Below the pieces are notes generated by a model. The model searched no databases. It was not told the origin of the DNA and saw only the letters and a list, made by a program, of their open reading frames with translations. 62,762 bases of DNA from a virus. The position numbers and the translations under genes are program-made. Shown piece after piece: positions 40,108 through 47,810 of the stretch (within the stretch, counting starts at the first letter, position 1; each line of letters begins with the position of its first letter). The stretch is from the IMG/VR virus record IMGVR_UViG_3300037091_000423, positions 1 to 62,762 of that record. One strand, given 5' to 3'.

Positions 40108-40577
40108 TTGCTAAATGAATGCGGTCGATTCGGTTCGAATTCTGCCACTAGCTCTCTGAACAAAGCTCGTTGCTTAGGCTCAAAGCTATTTATCGCTTCT
40201 TCAACTTCTTTCTTTGCGTTAATGACTGCATCTTTATTTTGTGGTGTGTCTTTTTTGGATAGCTTCTGGGCTGCCATCAACAACTTGTTCATAGCTCTCG
40301 TAAAAGATGGATTTCTTATTTCCTTTTTAAAGTCTGCGATATTTACACCATGCTTTTCTACTATCTTCTTAACACGCTTAGAATTAAGATTTCGCATGTG
40401 ATATTTTTTTAAAAGCGACTCAAGACCTGGTGCATCAATCGAAAAAAGATCTCCACCGCCATAAACTTTGCATATTAACCAAATAGCGCCGGCAAAATAT
40501 AATGCCCACTTTATTATGTCGACAAGAAACGATTCATTTAGTTGATCGTCTAGAGCATCTCGGAAGTTCTTTAACAT
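40104..40577 (-). CDS. Membrane protein with helical tail, 157 aa
   Basis: Membrane segment about 20-40 (IIKWALYFAGAIWLICKVYG), then basic helices (NLNSKRVKKIVEKHG; FTRAMNKLLMAAQKLSKK). AGAGGTAG before ATG and AAGATAATA upstream. Function unknown. Confidence 0.66.
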   Translation of the reverse strand: MLKNFRDALDDQLNESFLVDIIKWALYFAGAIWLICKVYGGGDLFSIDAPGLESLLKKYHMRNLNSKRVKKIVEKHGVNIADFKKEIRNPSFTRAMNKLLMAAQKLSKKDTPQNKDAVINAKKEVEEAINSFEPKQRALFRELVAEFEPNRPHSFSK

Positions 40578-40592
40578 TTTACTACCTCTAGA

Positions 40593-40601
40593 TATTATCT
40601 T
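40593..40601 (-). promoter_or_regulatory. AAGATAATA motif with separate ribosome site
   Basis: Between tRNA-Arg(TCG) and the ribosome site of 40104-40577. Confidence 0.53.
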
Positions 40602-40604
40602 GTA

Positions 40605-40679
40605 GTACCTCCGAGCAGGTTCGAACTGCTAACCTCCAACTTCGAAGGATGGCGCTCTATCCAATTGAGCTACGGGGGC
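40605..40679 (-). tRNA. tRNA-Arg(TCG)
   Basis: D-arm GCTC/GAGC, anticodon loop CTTCGAA, T-arm AGCAG/CTGCT. The acceptor has one C-A mismatch and the anticodon stem one T-T mismatch, so function may be reduced. The exonuclease ORF reads into it. Confidence 0.82.
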
Positions 40680-41441
40680 AAGTTCTGCTGCAGCGTTTTG
40701 TGCTGCTACTGCGTTAAGTAATTTATCTATGTCAGAATCCATATGATTTACAGGAAAGAATGTAGTTTTATCTCGTATGTGCACAATACCCATTTCGTAT
40801 TTTGAAACGTCGGGATAATAACCTTCTTCTATTAAAAGACGTTTGTAGAAATTGAGCTGCAACGAATAGTGAACGAAATTGCAGTCTTCTAAGTATTCAA
40901 TCGGTGAGAGCATCTTTTGATGGTAACGACTAAACTGAATAATCTGTGCACTAGTCTTCCAGTCTAAAATCATTAGGCCGTCGTCCAATAAAACTAAAAG
41001 ATCGACCGTTCCTGCTAAACCAAGCTTTTCTGAAAACAAGATCTTTTCTACTACTACATCTCTAGCACCTTTAGTAATAGTATCTACCACGTTTCTCATA
41101 TGTTTACAACGTTCGCGCGTATAAGTATCTTTAGGTTTCTCCGTAGGTAATCCTAATGCATAAGCTTCAAGGTAGTTGTGCATCCAAGATCCATTTTCTT
41201 TTGCCGTCTCGTTATGTTCTCTCCAAGCATGCTTAATGACGCTAGCGTCTTCGCCATAAGTAGCTTCAGAACGTTTAGCCATTATGTCGGTATGAAACTC
41301 AGGAGCGAATTTGTCTATAGTTTGTGTGACTGATATAAGTCTTTTACCGTTTTTTTCAAGTCTGTATATATGATCCTTAACATCAAAAATTACTTTTTCT
41401 CCACACGCGTTGCTTTCATATTTAATTAGCGATGCCTTCAT
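40629..41441 (-). CDS. RecB/Cas4-like PD-(D/E)XK exonuclease, 270 aa
   Basis: Early His region (GSWMHNYLEAYALG), then GLAGTVDLLVLLDDG, LMILDWKTS (Asp, then D-x-K), and YSLQLNFYKRLL: the RecB-family nuclease order. Likely DNA end processing in replication or recombination. AAAGGAT before ATG. The last about 15 residues (VAQLDRAPSFEVGG) are translated tRNA-Arg(TCG), so the natural C-terminus depends on a stop in the tRNA. Confidence 0.85.
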   Translation of the reverse strand: MKASLIKYESNACGEKVIFDVKDHIYRLEKNGKRLISVTQTIDKFAPEFHTDIMAKRSEATYGEDASVIKHAWREHNETAKENGSWMHNYLEAYALGLPTEKPKDTYTRERCKHMRNVVDTITKGARDVVVEKILFSEKLGLAGTVDLLVLLDDGLMILDWKTSAQIIQFSRYHQKMLSPIEYLEDCNFVHYSLQLNFYKRLLIEEGYYPDVSKYEMGIVHIRDKTTFFPVNHMDSDIDKLLNAVAAQNAAAELAPVAQLDRAPSFEVGG

Positions 41442-41453
41442 TTTTAATCCTTT

Positions 41454-41648
41454 TTAAATTGAGCCATGCCAGAAGCGCTTTACACGTCTTATGGGATGGA
41501 TAACGTCTAAAATAGCTTCGGCTGTTTCTTGGGAGAGTTTCTGTCCTGGAGTTTTACTACAAAATTCTAAATATTGTTCGTCTATTTTGAGTTCTAGTAA
41601 TAGTTTTTCGACTAGCTCTTTCAGAGTCGTGAAGTCGTAAACATCCAT
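41454..41648 (-). CDS. Hypothetical protein, 64 aa
   Basis: Helical (TTLKELVEKLLLELKIDEQYL). AAGATAATT two bases before ATG. Function unknown. Confidence 0.6.
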   Translation of the reverse strand: MDVYDFTTLKELVEKLLLELKIDEQYLEFCSKTPGQKLSQETAEAILDVIHPIRRVKRFWHGSI

Positions 41649-41650
41649 AG

Positions 41651-41659
41651 AATTATCTT
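41651..41659 (-). promoter_or_regulatory. AAGATAATT start-site motif
   Basis: Two bases before ATG 41648. Confidence 0.5.
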
Positions 41660-41662
41660 ATT

Positions 41663-41860
41663 CTATAGAAGGTCTAATTTTTCCTCTCTATTAAATATAG
41701 CATTACCATAGTGTCGTCGCCAACGACGCTCATACCGTTTGTCTTGAGTAGAAGAAGGTATTTTAGTTTTCCCTTTTCGAGTTGTAGGTTTGAAGCCGTC
41801 ATCGAAAGCGTCTATCCAGCGTGGGAAGCTACCTTCTTTTTTAGACAGATCTCCGTTCAT
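41663..41860 (-). CDS. Hypothetical basic protein, 65 aa
   Basis: Arg/Lys-rich (RYERRWRRHYGNAIF), ATG overlaps the upstream stop by one base (TAATG). Nucleic-acid binding possible, unproven. Confidence 0.6.
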   Translation of the reverse strand: MNGDLSKKEGSFPRWIDAFDDGFKPTTRKGKTKIPSSTQDKRYERRWRRHYGNAIFNREEKLDLL

Positions 41861-42180
41861 TAGACCTCTGCAACCGCCTTCAGTAGAATGTCTCTCATTC
41901 TATCTTTCAAAAGCGATTTTTGATTATCGAGTTGTGCTTCGGCTTTTTCTCTCAGACTCTTAGCTACTGCTTTCATTTCTGAACTTACATCTAATTTTAT
42001 AGATGGTGTGAAATTAAAGCCATCATCATAACCACCGCTTGCGCTAAAGATAGGCTCGCCTGTTGTGTCGTCGTTTAAAGGAAAAGTTATAGTGATTGAT
42101 GTGACTCTTTGAACGCTGCCGCGCCGAATACTGTGGAATGCCTCGTTCATTTCTTTCATGAAGCTATCTTCGTTTAACAT
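41860..42180 (-). CDS. Hypothetical protein, 106 aa
   Basis: AAGAGGTG before ATG 42178-42180. Beta middle (VTSITITFPLNDD), helical C-terminus (AKSLREKAEAQLDNQKSLLK). Function unknown. Confidence 0.63.
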   Translation of the reverse strand: MLNEDSFMKEMNEAFHSIRRGSVQRVTSITITFPLNDDTTGEPIFSASGGYDDGFNFTPSIKLDVSSEMKAVAKSLREKAEAQLDNQKSLLKDRMRDILLKAVAEV

Positions 42181-42200
42181 ATTAACACCTCTTTTTAAAT

Positions 42201-42493
42201 GGAGAGATCGAACCGAGAAGGGTTTGAGCCTGGACTACCTTGACTCGTTTACTTCCACGCCACCATAGAGGCTATGAGCTTCAAAGGCTATCGGCGCAAA
42301 TACTATTATTGGAGTTCATGGAAAAAACATCAAGCGCTGCGCTAGCACTATATAGCCTTTCCTATGTTGACGCCGCAAGCATTGTATTGCTTTCGCCCGA
42401 ATCACAGACGTCTATAACTTCTAACCATGCTGTCTTTAGGGCGGCACCGGCGGTTGCGACCGGCGTGTCTATTTCCACCACGGTTCGTCTCTC
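42201..42493 (-). ncRNA. Structured RNA of about 290 nt closed by a 13-bp helix
   Basis: Ends pair over 13 bp with one bulged A (GAGAGACGAACCG with CGGTTCGATCTCTC). Inside: AAAGGCTAT/ATAGCCTTT (9 bp), hairpins CATAG/CTATG and AAGCA/TGCTT, and CGGT/ACCG. The composition is more GC-rich than the genes around it and short ORFs appear on both strands as by-products. It lies directly after a GIY-YIG gene, as tRNAs do elsewhere here. No tmRNA tag or group I core recognised. Strand taken from neighbours. Confidence 0.5.
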
Positions 42494-42500
42494 GATAAAT

Positions 42501-43034
42501 TCATATATGCATTAATAGCGCTCGTTTTTGTTTTCGTAATTTATGTTCAGCTATGAATTTAAAAACGTCTCTTTGTTTCTGTTTTCTTTTTCTTAAAGTT
42601 CGCTCAGTAACATTTTCTCCCTTCCATCTCCAATTTTTGTTTCCAATAAATTTGTTTTTTAACGACTCTGATTGTTTTTTAGCAACAGCAGAACGCTTCA
42701 TTGGATTTTTATTTCCAATTTTTCTGATTGACATTTTATTTTTAGATTCAGAGTTGTGATGTTTAAATAAGCTTCCTCCTGACTCTAAATTATAACCAAA
42801 TGGGGCCATTGTATTTAAGATTTTTATTAGTTCAATCTCTAGCCAATCCAGATCTTTTTCACAACATTCGAAAATGTAAGTCTGAAAATTTTTCCAGCCA
42901 TATTTTTTTATAGCTTGATCAATAAGAGATTTTTTCTTATTTTTGTGACTCTTGAATCGATGCTTAATATTAGTTGATTGACCAACGTATTTAAAGCTAT
43001 TGGTCATGTTAGTCAAAATATATATACCAATCAT
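42501..43034 (-). CDS. GIY-YIG homing-type endonuclease, 177 aa
   Basis: GIYILTNMTNSFKYVGQSTN with RFKSHK and DLDWLEIELI: complete GIY-YIG core; then NUMOD-like region and a very basic C-terminus (KLRKQKRALLMHI). ATG 43032-43034, six bases after the tRNA-like RNA at 43.1 kb. Stop lies eight bases before the 290-nt RNA. Confidence 0.88.
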   Translation of the reverse strand: MIGIYILTNMTNSFKYVGQSTNIKHRFKSHKNKKKSLIDQAIKKYGWKNFQTYIFECCEKDLDWLEIELIKILNTMAPFGYNLESGGSLFKHHNSESKNKMSIRKIGNKNPMKRSAVAKKQSESLKNKFIGNKNWRWKGENVTERTLRKRKQKQRDVFKFIAEHKLRKQKRALLMHI

Positions 43035-43039
43035 TTATT

Positions 43040-43174
43040 TTAGAGGAGAAGGATTTGCACCTCCGGCCGCCAGTTCCTTAGTTAACGGTAATCTCTCAGT
43101 GTCAGCTTATTCAGCAAGGTAATACCAAAAGACGTTTGTTTTTACTGGAGCTCTTCTATCTGAGCTATCCTCTA
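43040..43174 (-). ncRNA. tRNA cloverleaf carrying a Y-RNA (Ro60-binding) stem in its anticodon arm
   Basis: Acceptor TAGAGGA/TCCTCTA, D-arm GCTC/GAGC, anticodon stem CCAGT/ACTGG and T-arm GGAGG/CCTTC form a full tRNA outline, but 69 bases (43075-43143) replace the 7-base anticodon loop. They contain AACGTCTTTTGG ... CTTGCT, a GAATA loop, then AGCTG, 11 nt, TTACCG, that is both arms of the Y element seen near Ro60, joined tip to tip. Best read as a Y RNA built on a tRNA; a tRNA with a short intron is the alternative. Confidence 0.66.
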
Positions 43175-43205
43175 ATGAATGTTTCAATGTGCGAAATTTG
43201 TTTAT

Positions 43206-43276
43206 AGTCCGGTGGGTGAATCGAACACCCGATGAAAGGGTTGCGACCTTCCGCCTTTCCACTTGGCCAACCGGAC
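43206..43276 (-). tRNA. tRNA-Cys(GCA)
   Basis: Acceptor GTCCGGT/ACCGGAC, D-arm GCC/GGC, anticodon stem GAAGG/CCTTT, loop TCGCAAC (C33 instead of U33), T-arm GGGTG/CACCC. Confidence 0.87.
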
Positions 43277-43330
43277 GATTAATTGATTTATGCCTTATGA
43301 AAGATATTTTCTATTTAACTTGTTCTAAAA

Positions 43331-43364
43331 CCCCAAAAGTGGCGGAACGTTGTCATTCCGCCAC
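43331..43364 (-). terminator. Terminator after lipoprotein gene
   Basis: GTGGCGGAA/TTCCGCCAC, nine base pairs, then TTTTGGGG on the minus strand. Confidence 0.78.
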
Positions 43365-43374
43365 CGATGTTGTA

Positions 43375-44226
43375 TTACTGGTTAGAAGTGGAGCTGTCTT
43401 CCGTGCTGCTGACTTCCATGCGGTCCATGAAATCTCGGCGTAGAGTGTAGTAGTTTTTGCCGTCGACATTGTAATGTGCAATGATTCCATCGCCTTCAGG
43501 AGTGTTGTCATTAGTGCCGGTTCCAAGAAACCAATTGAGCGTGATTACGTAGTTGCCTGAAGGCTCAATGGTGATGGGAGTAAAATTGCCCACCAGTAAT
43601 GGTCCTGTTTTTCCCCAGACATTGAGGGGATGGGTGTCGCCCCAAGCCAGGTTTCCTAGACCGTCAGTTTTCAGCGAAGTTGCGTCTGCCTTAGAAAGCA
43701 AAAGCAAAGTCGCGAAATCATCTTTGAGTGTTCCGAGAGTTCTTCCATCGCTAATACTACCATCTGTCGGATCTAACGAGAGATCCAACGAGAAGCAGAC
43801 ATAGGTGTCAGCGTTTATTGTCGTACTGATTAAGGGCGGGTTGAAAAAATCGATAGAGCCTTCATTTTCAACCCCGAAGAGGACACTGTTAGTGTCTTCG
43901 AGATTGTACAAAGCCATGCCGCGGGTGACTACCTGAAATTTTGAGGGCGTGATATAGGTAATCGTTCCGCCCTTTCCCTTAACGTAATCTTCAATGGCCT
44001 GATAGGCGTTGTCAAAATCGTTTTTGACGGGGACGATTTTTCTAGCCAGTGCAGCCCGAGAGTTGGATATCGCCATTGAAGAGCTCTTGGCGATGGATAC
44101 CGAATTGGTGTTTGAAAACTGCAACGTAATCTTGCCGGGACCACTAGTAGGGCCACCGCCAGGTGCGCTGCATGCCACCAAAATCGATCCGATGAGAAAT
44201 ATCAACGAGAACCGTATGAGCTTCAT
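43375..44226 (-). CDS. Lipoprotein, 283 aa
   Basis: Signal peptide with lipobox LVAC (Cys19), then a Gly/Pro/Ser-rich linker and a Ser/Ala stretch; the body is beta-rich (YVCFSLDLSLDP; NYVITLNWFLGTGTND) and ends in a Ser/Thr-rich tail. Codons are more GC-rich than the neighbours. Would be exported and lipidated; in phages such proteins block superinfection or alter the surface. It has its own terminator. Confidence 0.82.
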   Translation of the reverse strand: MKLIRFSLIFLIGSILVACSAPGGGPTSGPGKITLQFSNTNSVSIAKSSSMAISNSRAALARKIVPVKNDFDNAYQAIEDYVKGKGGTITYITPSKFQVVTRGMALYNLEDTNSVLFGVENEGSIDFFNPPLISTTINADTYVCFSLDLSLDPTDGSISDGRTLGTLKDDFATLLLLSKADATSLKTDGLGNLAWGDTHPLNVWGKTGPLLVGNFTPITIEPSGNYVITLNWFLGTGTNDNTPEGDGIIAHYNVDGKNYYTLRRDFMDRMEVSSTEDSSTSNQ

Positions 44227-44272
44227 ATTTCGCCCCCTTGTTATAGTTATACTATATCAGGGTCGAAACTTA

Positions 44273-44716
44273 TCACTGCAACTCAACAGGTCCGCATAAC
44301 GTCCCAAAGCTATTATAGTGAAACGATCCTGTCTCGTCATTACCCCATTCTGGTCTGACTGATTTACCACATGTCTTACACTTGTAATGCTCTATTGGGG
44401 CTACACCCGTTGAGGGGTATTTTTTCCAATCTCTTTGCTTAACCTTGTCCCAAGTTTCAACGACTAAAGTTTCTAGATCAAACCCCATTGCCGAGCAATA
44501 ATCAGCCAGATAAATAACCGTATCGGCTACAGCATCTTTAGCGTTTTCAATATGAGTTTCTGAGACGCGAATGTTCTGTGCGTGCTTCAAGTGAGCGTGA
44601 GCTAATTCACCAATTTCTTCTACCGCTCCGAGCAAGGGTTGCCATGCCGGCCTATCGCCAAAATTATGCTTCACCCACGGTCTTTGTTCGTCCTGTAGTT
44701 GTTTCAATACTCCCAT
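44273..44716 (-). CDS. MazG-like nucleotide pyrophosphohydrolase with C-terminal zinc ribbon, 147 aa
   Basis: ATG 44714-44716 with AAGGAAAA upstream. EExxE in GAVEEIGELAH (33-37) and DxxxD in KDAVADTVIY (61-65) form the MazG-type metal site. Then CKTCGKS and a Cys near the end (GTLCGP). Hydrolyses nucleoside triphosphates, for example to lower ppGpp precursors or non-canonical dNTPs. Confidence 0.82.
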   Translation of the reverse strand: MGVLKQLQDEQRPWVKHNFGDRPAWQPLLGAVEEIGELAHAHLKHAQNIRVSETHIENAKDAVADTVIYLADYCSAMGFDLETLVVETWDKVKQRDWKKYPSTGVAPIEHYKCKTCGKSVRPEWGNDETGSFHYNSFGTLCGPVELQ

Positions 44717-44951
44717 TTTTATTTTCCTTATATTTTGATGGATACTTTTGTTTAACAGTTCCAAAATAAATCTTTTCTATTTTGAATAGAGGCATAGGTC
44801 CGTCGTAATTATCACAAATTCTTAATATTGGTAAGACGTGTGTTCTATCACATCGATAAAGATCATCCCCTCTTTTAATAAAAGGCACATTACAGTTATC
44901 ACAGTTGCAACCTTTAAGTAGCAAAAGCGTTTCTTTCTTTGAAGCTCTCAT
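44664..44951 (-). CDS. LLK-CxxC family protein, 95 aa
   Basis: SKKETLLLLKGCNCDNCNV, CDRTH, RICDNYDGP. Long Lys/Thr tail that overlaps the start of the MazG-like gene. Member of the Cys family. Confidence 0.65.
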   Translation of the reverse strand: MRASKKETLLLLKGCNCDNCNVPFIKRGDDLYRCDRTHVLPILRICDNYDGPMPLFKIEKIYFGTVKQKYPSKYKENKNGSIETTTGRTKTVGEA

Positions 44952-45175
44952 TTCATCTTCGGCGAATAGTCTTCAATCCATATTTCAGATGCTGGTATGT
45001 AATCGAAGCGACCTTTGTAGTTTTCACAAATCCCTATACTTAGTGGCATACAACTGCCGCCATTTATAAAGCCTACATGTCTAGCGTTTTTCCAACAATT
45101 ATTGCATTCACAGCCTTTGAGTAATAGCAATGCCTCTTTCTTAGTTGTCGCTCTGGATAATAATTTAGTCGCCAT
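44948..45175 (-). CDS. LLK-CxxC family protein, 75 aa
   Basis: TTKKEALLLLKGCECNNCWK, CMPLS, GICENYKGR. Most similar to its downstream neighbour, so a recent tandem duplication. Confidence 0.67.
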   Translation of the reverse strand: MATKLLSRATTKKEALLLLKGCECNNCWKNARHVGFINGGSCMPLSIGICENYKGRFDYIPASEIWIEDYSPKMK

Positions 45176-45765
45176 TATGGCTCATCGCTTTCCTTTATTG
45201 CCTTGATTAAAAGTGGATCCTCTACTTCACCAACCTTGGTGCCTATATTTCCAGCTACTACGCCTTGTTTAGCAAAATATGCATCACCTTGGCAATAACG
45301 AAGAGCGTTCTCAAAATCAATATCTACGAATGCGTCTTTGTCTAGAATATACTCATTATGACATTCTTCGATCATGTTCTTGAGAAAATCTACAGATTCC
45401 TTTTCGACGCCATTCCACTCACCGTCATCACTAAATCCATAACAACCTATAGCGACCATACCGCCCCAAGTCATTTTGTAATCTGGCTTGTCGCCGTATT
45501 GTCTCCAAATGGCTACGAGATAGATACCATTTTGCGGACCTCGCTTAGCGAAAATTTCTAAGTCCTTGTAAGTTAAGTGACCATCTTCAATTACCATTAT
45601 CACAGGTTCTACATAGCTGTTATCTTCAGACCAAGCTTTGGGGTCTAAAACATGGGCCCAATTCTTATAAATTTCTATGCTAACTCCCTTTGGGGTAGTA
45701 AGACGTCCTTCTATTGATTCGCCGTTTCTATCAATAGCTAATGTGTCCCAATTACTTAATGCCAT
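45175..45765 (-). CDS. Hypothetical protein, 196 aa
   Basis: TTTAGGAGAAAAC before ATG. Alternating strands and helices (YVEPVIMVIEDGHLTYKDLE; GIYLVAIWRQYGDKPDY). Not recognised. Larger than most neighbours, codon use typical. Confidence 0.68.
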   Translation of the reverse strand: MALSNWDTLAIDRNGESIEGRLTTPKGVSIEIYKNWAHVLDPKAWSEDNSYVEPVIMVIEDGHLTYKDLEIFAKRGPQNGIYLVAIWRQYGDKPDYKMTWGGMVAIGCYGFSDDGEWNGVEKESVDFLKNMIEECHNEYILDKDAFVDIDFENALRYCQGDAYFAKQGVVAGNIGTKVGEVEDPLLIKAIKESDEP

Positions 45766-45898
45766 TTCGTTTTCTCCTAAATTCTTTAATGTATCCGATC
45801 AAGAATTTCCAATACATTATCGTCAAACTAATTAGAGCTGCAGGCCACGCATAGCCAATGAGAAAGAAAAATATGATTGCCAGCTTAAACCATCTCAT
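45752..45898 (-). CDS. Small membrane protein, 48 aa
   Basis: MRWFKLAIIFFFLIGYAWPA then ALISLTIMYWKFLIGYI: two hydrophobic segments and a basic end. Overlaps both neighbours; the next gene's ribosome site lies inside its 3' end. Holin-like size but nothing decisive. Confidence 0.55.
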   Translation of the reverse strand: MRWFKLAIIFFFLIGYAWPAALISLTIMYWKFLIGYIKEFRRKRNGIK

Positions 45899-46115
45899 TG
45901 TTACTCCAATGTTCACAAATCCAATCGTCTGGAAACTTTATAGGAAATTTTGTGGGTGTAACATCATAACCGCAACTTATGTTAATGATGCCTGAGGGTC
46001 GTTCTATACGTAAACCTTTATATTCAACTGTATAAGTTTCATGCGTGTTAATACGAAGGCCACAAGTATTACAAGTTCGACCTTGAAGCCGTAATATTAC
46101 TTCTCTTTTATTCAT
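45885..46115 (-). CDS. LLK-CxxC family protein, 76 aa
   Basis: NKREVILRLQGRTCNTCGLR, then ISCGYD and DWICEHWSNN. The LLK is varied to RLQ. Start ATG 46113-46115 overlaps the upstream TAA. Confidence 0.66.
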   Translation of the reverse strand: MNKREVILRLQGRTCNTCGLRINTHETYTVEYKGLRIERPSGIINISCGYDVTPTKFPIKFPDDWICEHWSNNEMV

Positions 46116-46287
46116 CAAAGTTTATGCAAATTTCTTTTGCTGGAAAGTCATCCCTTTGACCATAATCAAGACAGCATTTATATTCCGTTATCTTTTCCAT
46201 TAAATAGTGATGGAAAAATTCTTTGTGCCATCTACACTTATAGCAACTCTTGTTTTGAAGCTTTAGGATCGTTTCTTTTTTGTTCAT
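46108..46287 (-). CDS. LLK-CxxC family protein, 59 aa
   Basis: MNKKETILKLQNKSCYKCRW, KCCLDYGQ, EICINFDE. Same variant (KLQ) as its downstream neighbour. Overlaps the NADAR gene by 50 bases. Confidence 0.63.
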   Translation of the reverse strand: MNKKETILKLQNKSCYKCRWHKEFFHHYLMEKITEYKCCLDYGQRDDFPAKEICINFDE

Positions 46288-46702
46288 CTTGAATTTCTGC
46301 CCTAATCTTCATCAGGATCTTACCGAGGTTGTTTGCTCCCACGTTGTTATAGACGCCCCAGAAAGTGTCGTGCCAGGTATTGCCTTCCACTAAAATTTGA
46401 TGACCAGTAGACAATAGCCTTTCTCTTAGTATGGCGTCTTGAAACTTCTGACGAACCAAGTTTTCCATTACGCTTATTTTGATTTCTTCCCAGTCAGCTC
46501 TGAGTGTTACATGTCGTCCCATAATCTTTGCTACTCCTGGAGTAGAAGCCTCTTTTATTGTTAGGCGCTCTTCTATGTCGAGTGTCTTGGCGGCTTGAAA
46601 CGCGTGTTCGACAGTTGGAAATTCTATGTCGTCAAGCATTACTTTTGATGCATAAAAGTTGCTGAGAAACCTAAATTCAGTGCCATCAAATTTATCAATC
46701 AT
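46238..46702 (-). CDS. NADAR-domain protein (YbiA type), 154 aa
   Basis: EFRFLSNFYASKVMLDD, FPTVEHAFQAAKTLD, ADWEEIKISVMENLVRQKF, ERLLSTGHQILVEGNTWHDT, FWGVYNN: full NADAR pattern of typical length. Members are N-glycosidases linked to ADP-ribose/NAD chemistry; phage copies may reverse NAD-based host defences (inference). Confidence 0.9.
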   Translation of the reverse strand: MIDKFDGTEFRFLSNFYASKVMLDDIEFPTVEHAFQAAKTLDIEERLTIKEASTPGVAKIMGRHVTLRADWEEIKISVMENLVRQKFQDAILRERLLSTGHQILVEGNTWHDTFWGVYNNVGANNLGKILMKIRAEIQDEQKRNDPKASKQELL

Positions 46703-46965
46703 TCTTCGACCTCTACTATTGCTGGAAATCCACGTGATTGAGTGTAATCATCAATTGCTTTGTATAATTGCTCCTCAGTCAACGCCATGAACTCTTCTAA
46801 AGTATAATTTGGTAAATCATTATCATCATCATCTTGTTCGTTAGCCCGCCAATCGGAGTATTGGTAGTCGCCGCTCCCATAAATCACCTTCCAAAGCATT
46901 CGACGATTTGTCATGCCGACGACTTGGACGTGATCGTATTGGCTTAAGTGGACGAAGACTTTCAT
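46699..46965 (-). CDS. Hypothetical acidic protein, 88 aa
   Basis: KVIYGSGDYQYSDWRANEQD then an acidic run and TLEEFMALTEEQLYKAIDDY. ATGA overlaps on both sides. Function unknown. Confidence 0.62.
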   Translation of the reverse strand: MKVFVHLSQYDHVQVVGMTNRRMLWKVIYGSGDYQYSDWRANEQDDDDNDLPNYTLEEFMALTEEQLYKAIDDYTQSRGFPAIVEVEE

Positions 46966-47288
46966 ATCAACCCTTTCAGCATAAGTTTCGTTTTTTCTTT
47001 GTCAGATACAAGTATGTGGTTTGAATGGTATCTATTAAAAACTTTCCAGCGCATTGTGCATGTATATAGTCTATTACCAAAACCTATTTGTGGGAGTTTG
47101 CCTACTAAGCCAGCATCATTAATCTTTTTCAAGGAGCCGCTTGTATAGTCGTCGATATTTAGGACTATTAGCCCAATATAATCGCTGCAATTGGGAGCGC
47201 CAGAAGCTAGTCGGCCCTCGTATATGAAGTAAAAAGAGTATTTACCATCTTCTACTTTATATGTCTTACCGATTGCAAGTCTACTCAT
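46962..47288 (-). CDS. SH3-like protein, 108 aa
   Basis: LAIGKTYKVEDGKYSFYFIY then YIGLIVLNIDDYTSG; tail TKLMLKGLI. Recurrent SH3-like layout. ATGA overlap with the Cys-family gene upstream. Confidence 0.64.
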   Translation of the reverse strand: MSRLAIGKTYKVEDGKYSFYFIYEGRLASGAPNCSDYIGLIVLNIDDYTSGSLKKINDAGLVGKLPQIGFGNRLYTCTMRWKVFNRYHSNHILVSDKEKTKLMLKGLI

Positions 47289-47545
47289 TTATACCACTCA
47301 CCGTTTAAGCGTTGTATAAATTCATCCTTTGTCATTTCTTGTTCAGGTTTTTCAAAGAGTTCGCAGCTATCTGATATGCTTATTGACATGCCTGTCACTC
47401 CGCAATTATTTTTGCGATGATAATGGCCATTGCTTTCAGCGTCTTTTAATATCTTTTCATCATAAAGATTGGCGTGAAGGCAATTTTTACAAATGTTGTC
47501 TTTGAGTAGATTTTTAGTTAGACGGCGGGAATATTCACTCATCAT
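47285..47545 (-). CDS. LLK-CxxC family protein, 86 aa
   Basis: SRRLTKNLLKDNICKNCLHA, NNCGVTG, DSCELFEK: full signature with a C-x-x-F end. Start near the upstream stop. Confidence 0.68.
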   Translation of the reverse strand: MMSEYSRRLTKNLLKDNICKNCLHANLYDEKILKDAESNGHYHRKNNCGVTGMSISISDSCELFEKPEQEMTKDEFIQRLNGEWYK

Positions 47546-47810
47546 CCTCTGTTCTTTTTTCTTTAATGAACTTCTTGATGATGTCGGGCCAAGTTTTTGG
47601 TTCCTGTTTCATTTTGGCAATTGTATCTTTCACTGTTTGATCTAAGACCGAACGCCACTCAGGATGTGAGGTGATCTGATCACAGATAGGCCCGAAGACA
47701 GTCACGATTTCTTTGGCCAATGGATCGCCTTCAGCCAATCTTTTCTCAAGTTCTCCCTGACCCATTTCTATCCATTTAGAAAGCAAGACATCTTTTGATA
47801 TTTTATACAT
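47535..47810 (-). CDS. Hypothetical helical protein, 91 aa
   Basis: ATG 47808-47810 has GAGGTG four bases before it and lies in the last codons of the zinc-ribbon gene. All helical (MYKISKDVLLSKWIEMGQGE). Function unknown. Confidence 0.64.
   Translation of the reverse strand: MYKISKDVLLSKWIEMGQGELEKRLAEGDPLAKEIVTVFGPICDQITSHPEWRSVLDQTVKDTIAKMKQEPKTWPDIIKKFIKEKRTEDDE

Noticed and set aside
42201-42493. tmRNA
   Set aside because: The 3' end has no T-arm that pairs with itself, no alanine acceptor and no credible tag ending in ALAA. A frame ending MLAAST was noticed but is not convincing.
42240-42515. Plus-strand 91-codon ORF and a minus-strand ORF (VEIDTPVATAGAALKTAWLE) in the 42.2-42.5 kb island
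   Set aside because: Both lack ribosome sites and lie over paired RNA helices; the open frames follow from the GC-richer composition.
43075-43143. Group I intron in a tRNA
   Set aside because: Only 69 bases, no P, Q, R or S core elements; it matches the Y element motif instead.
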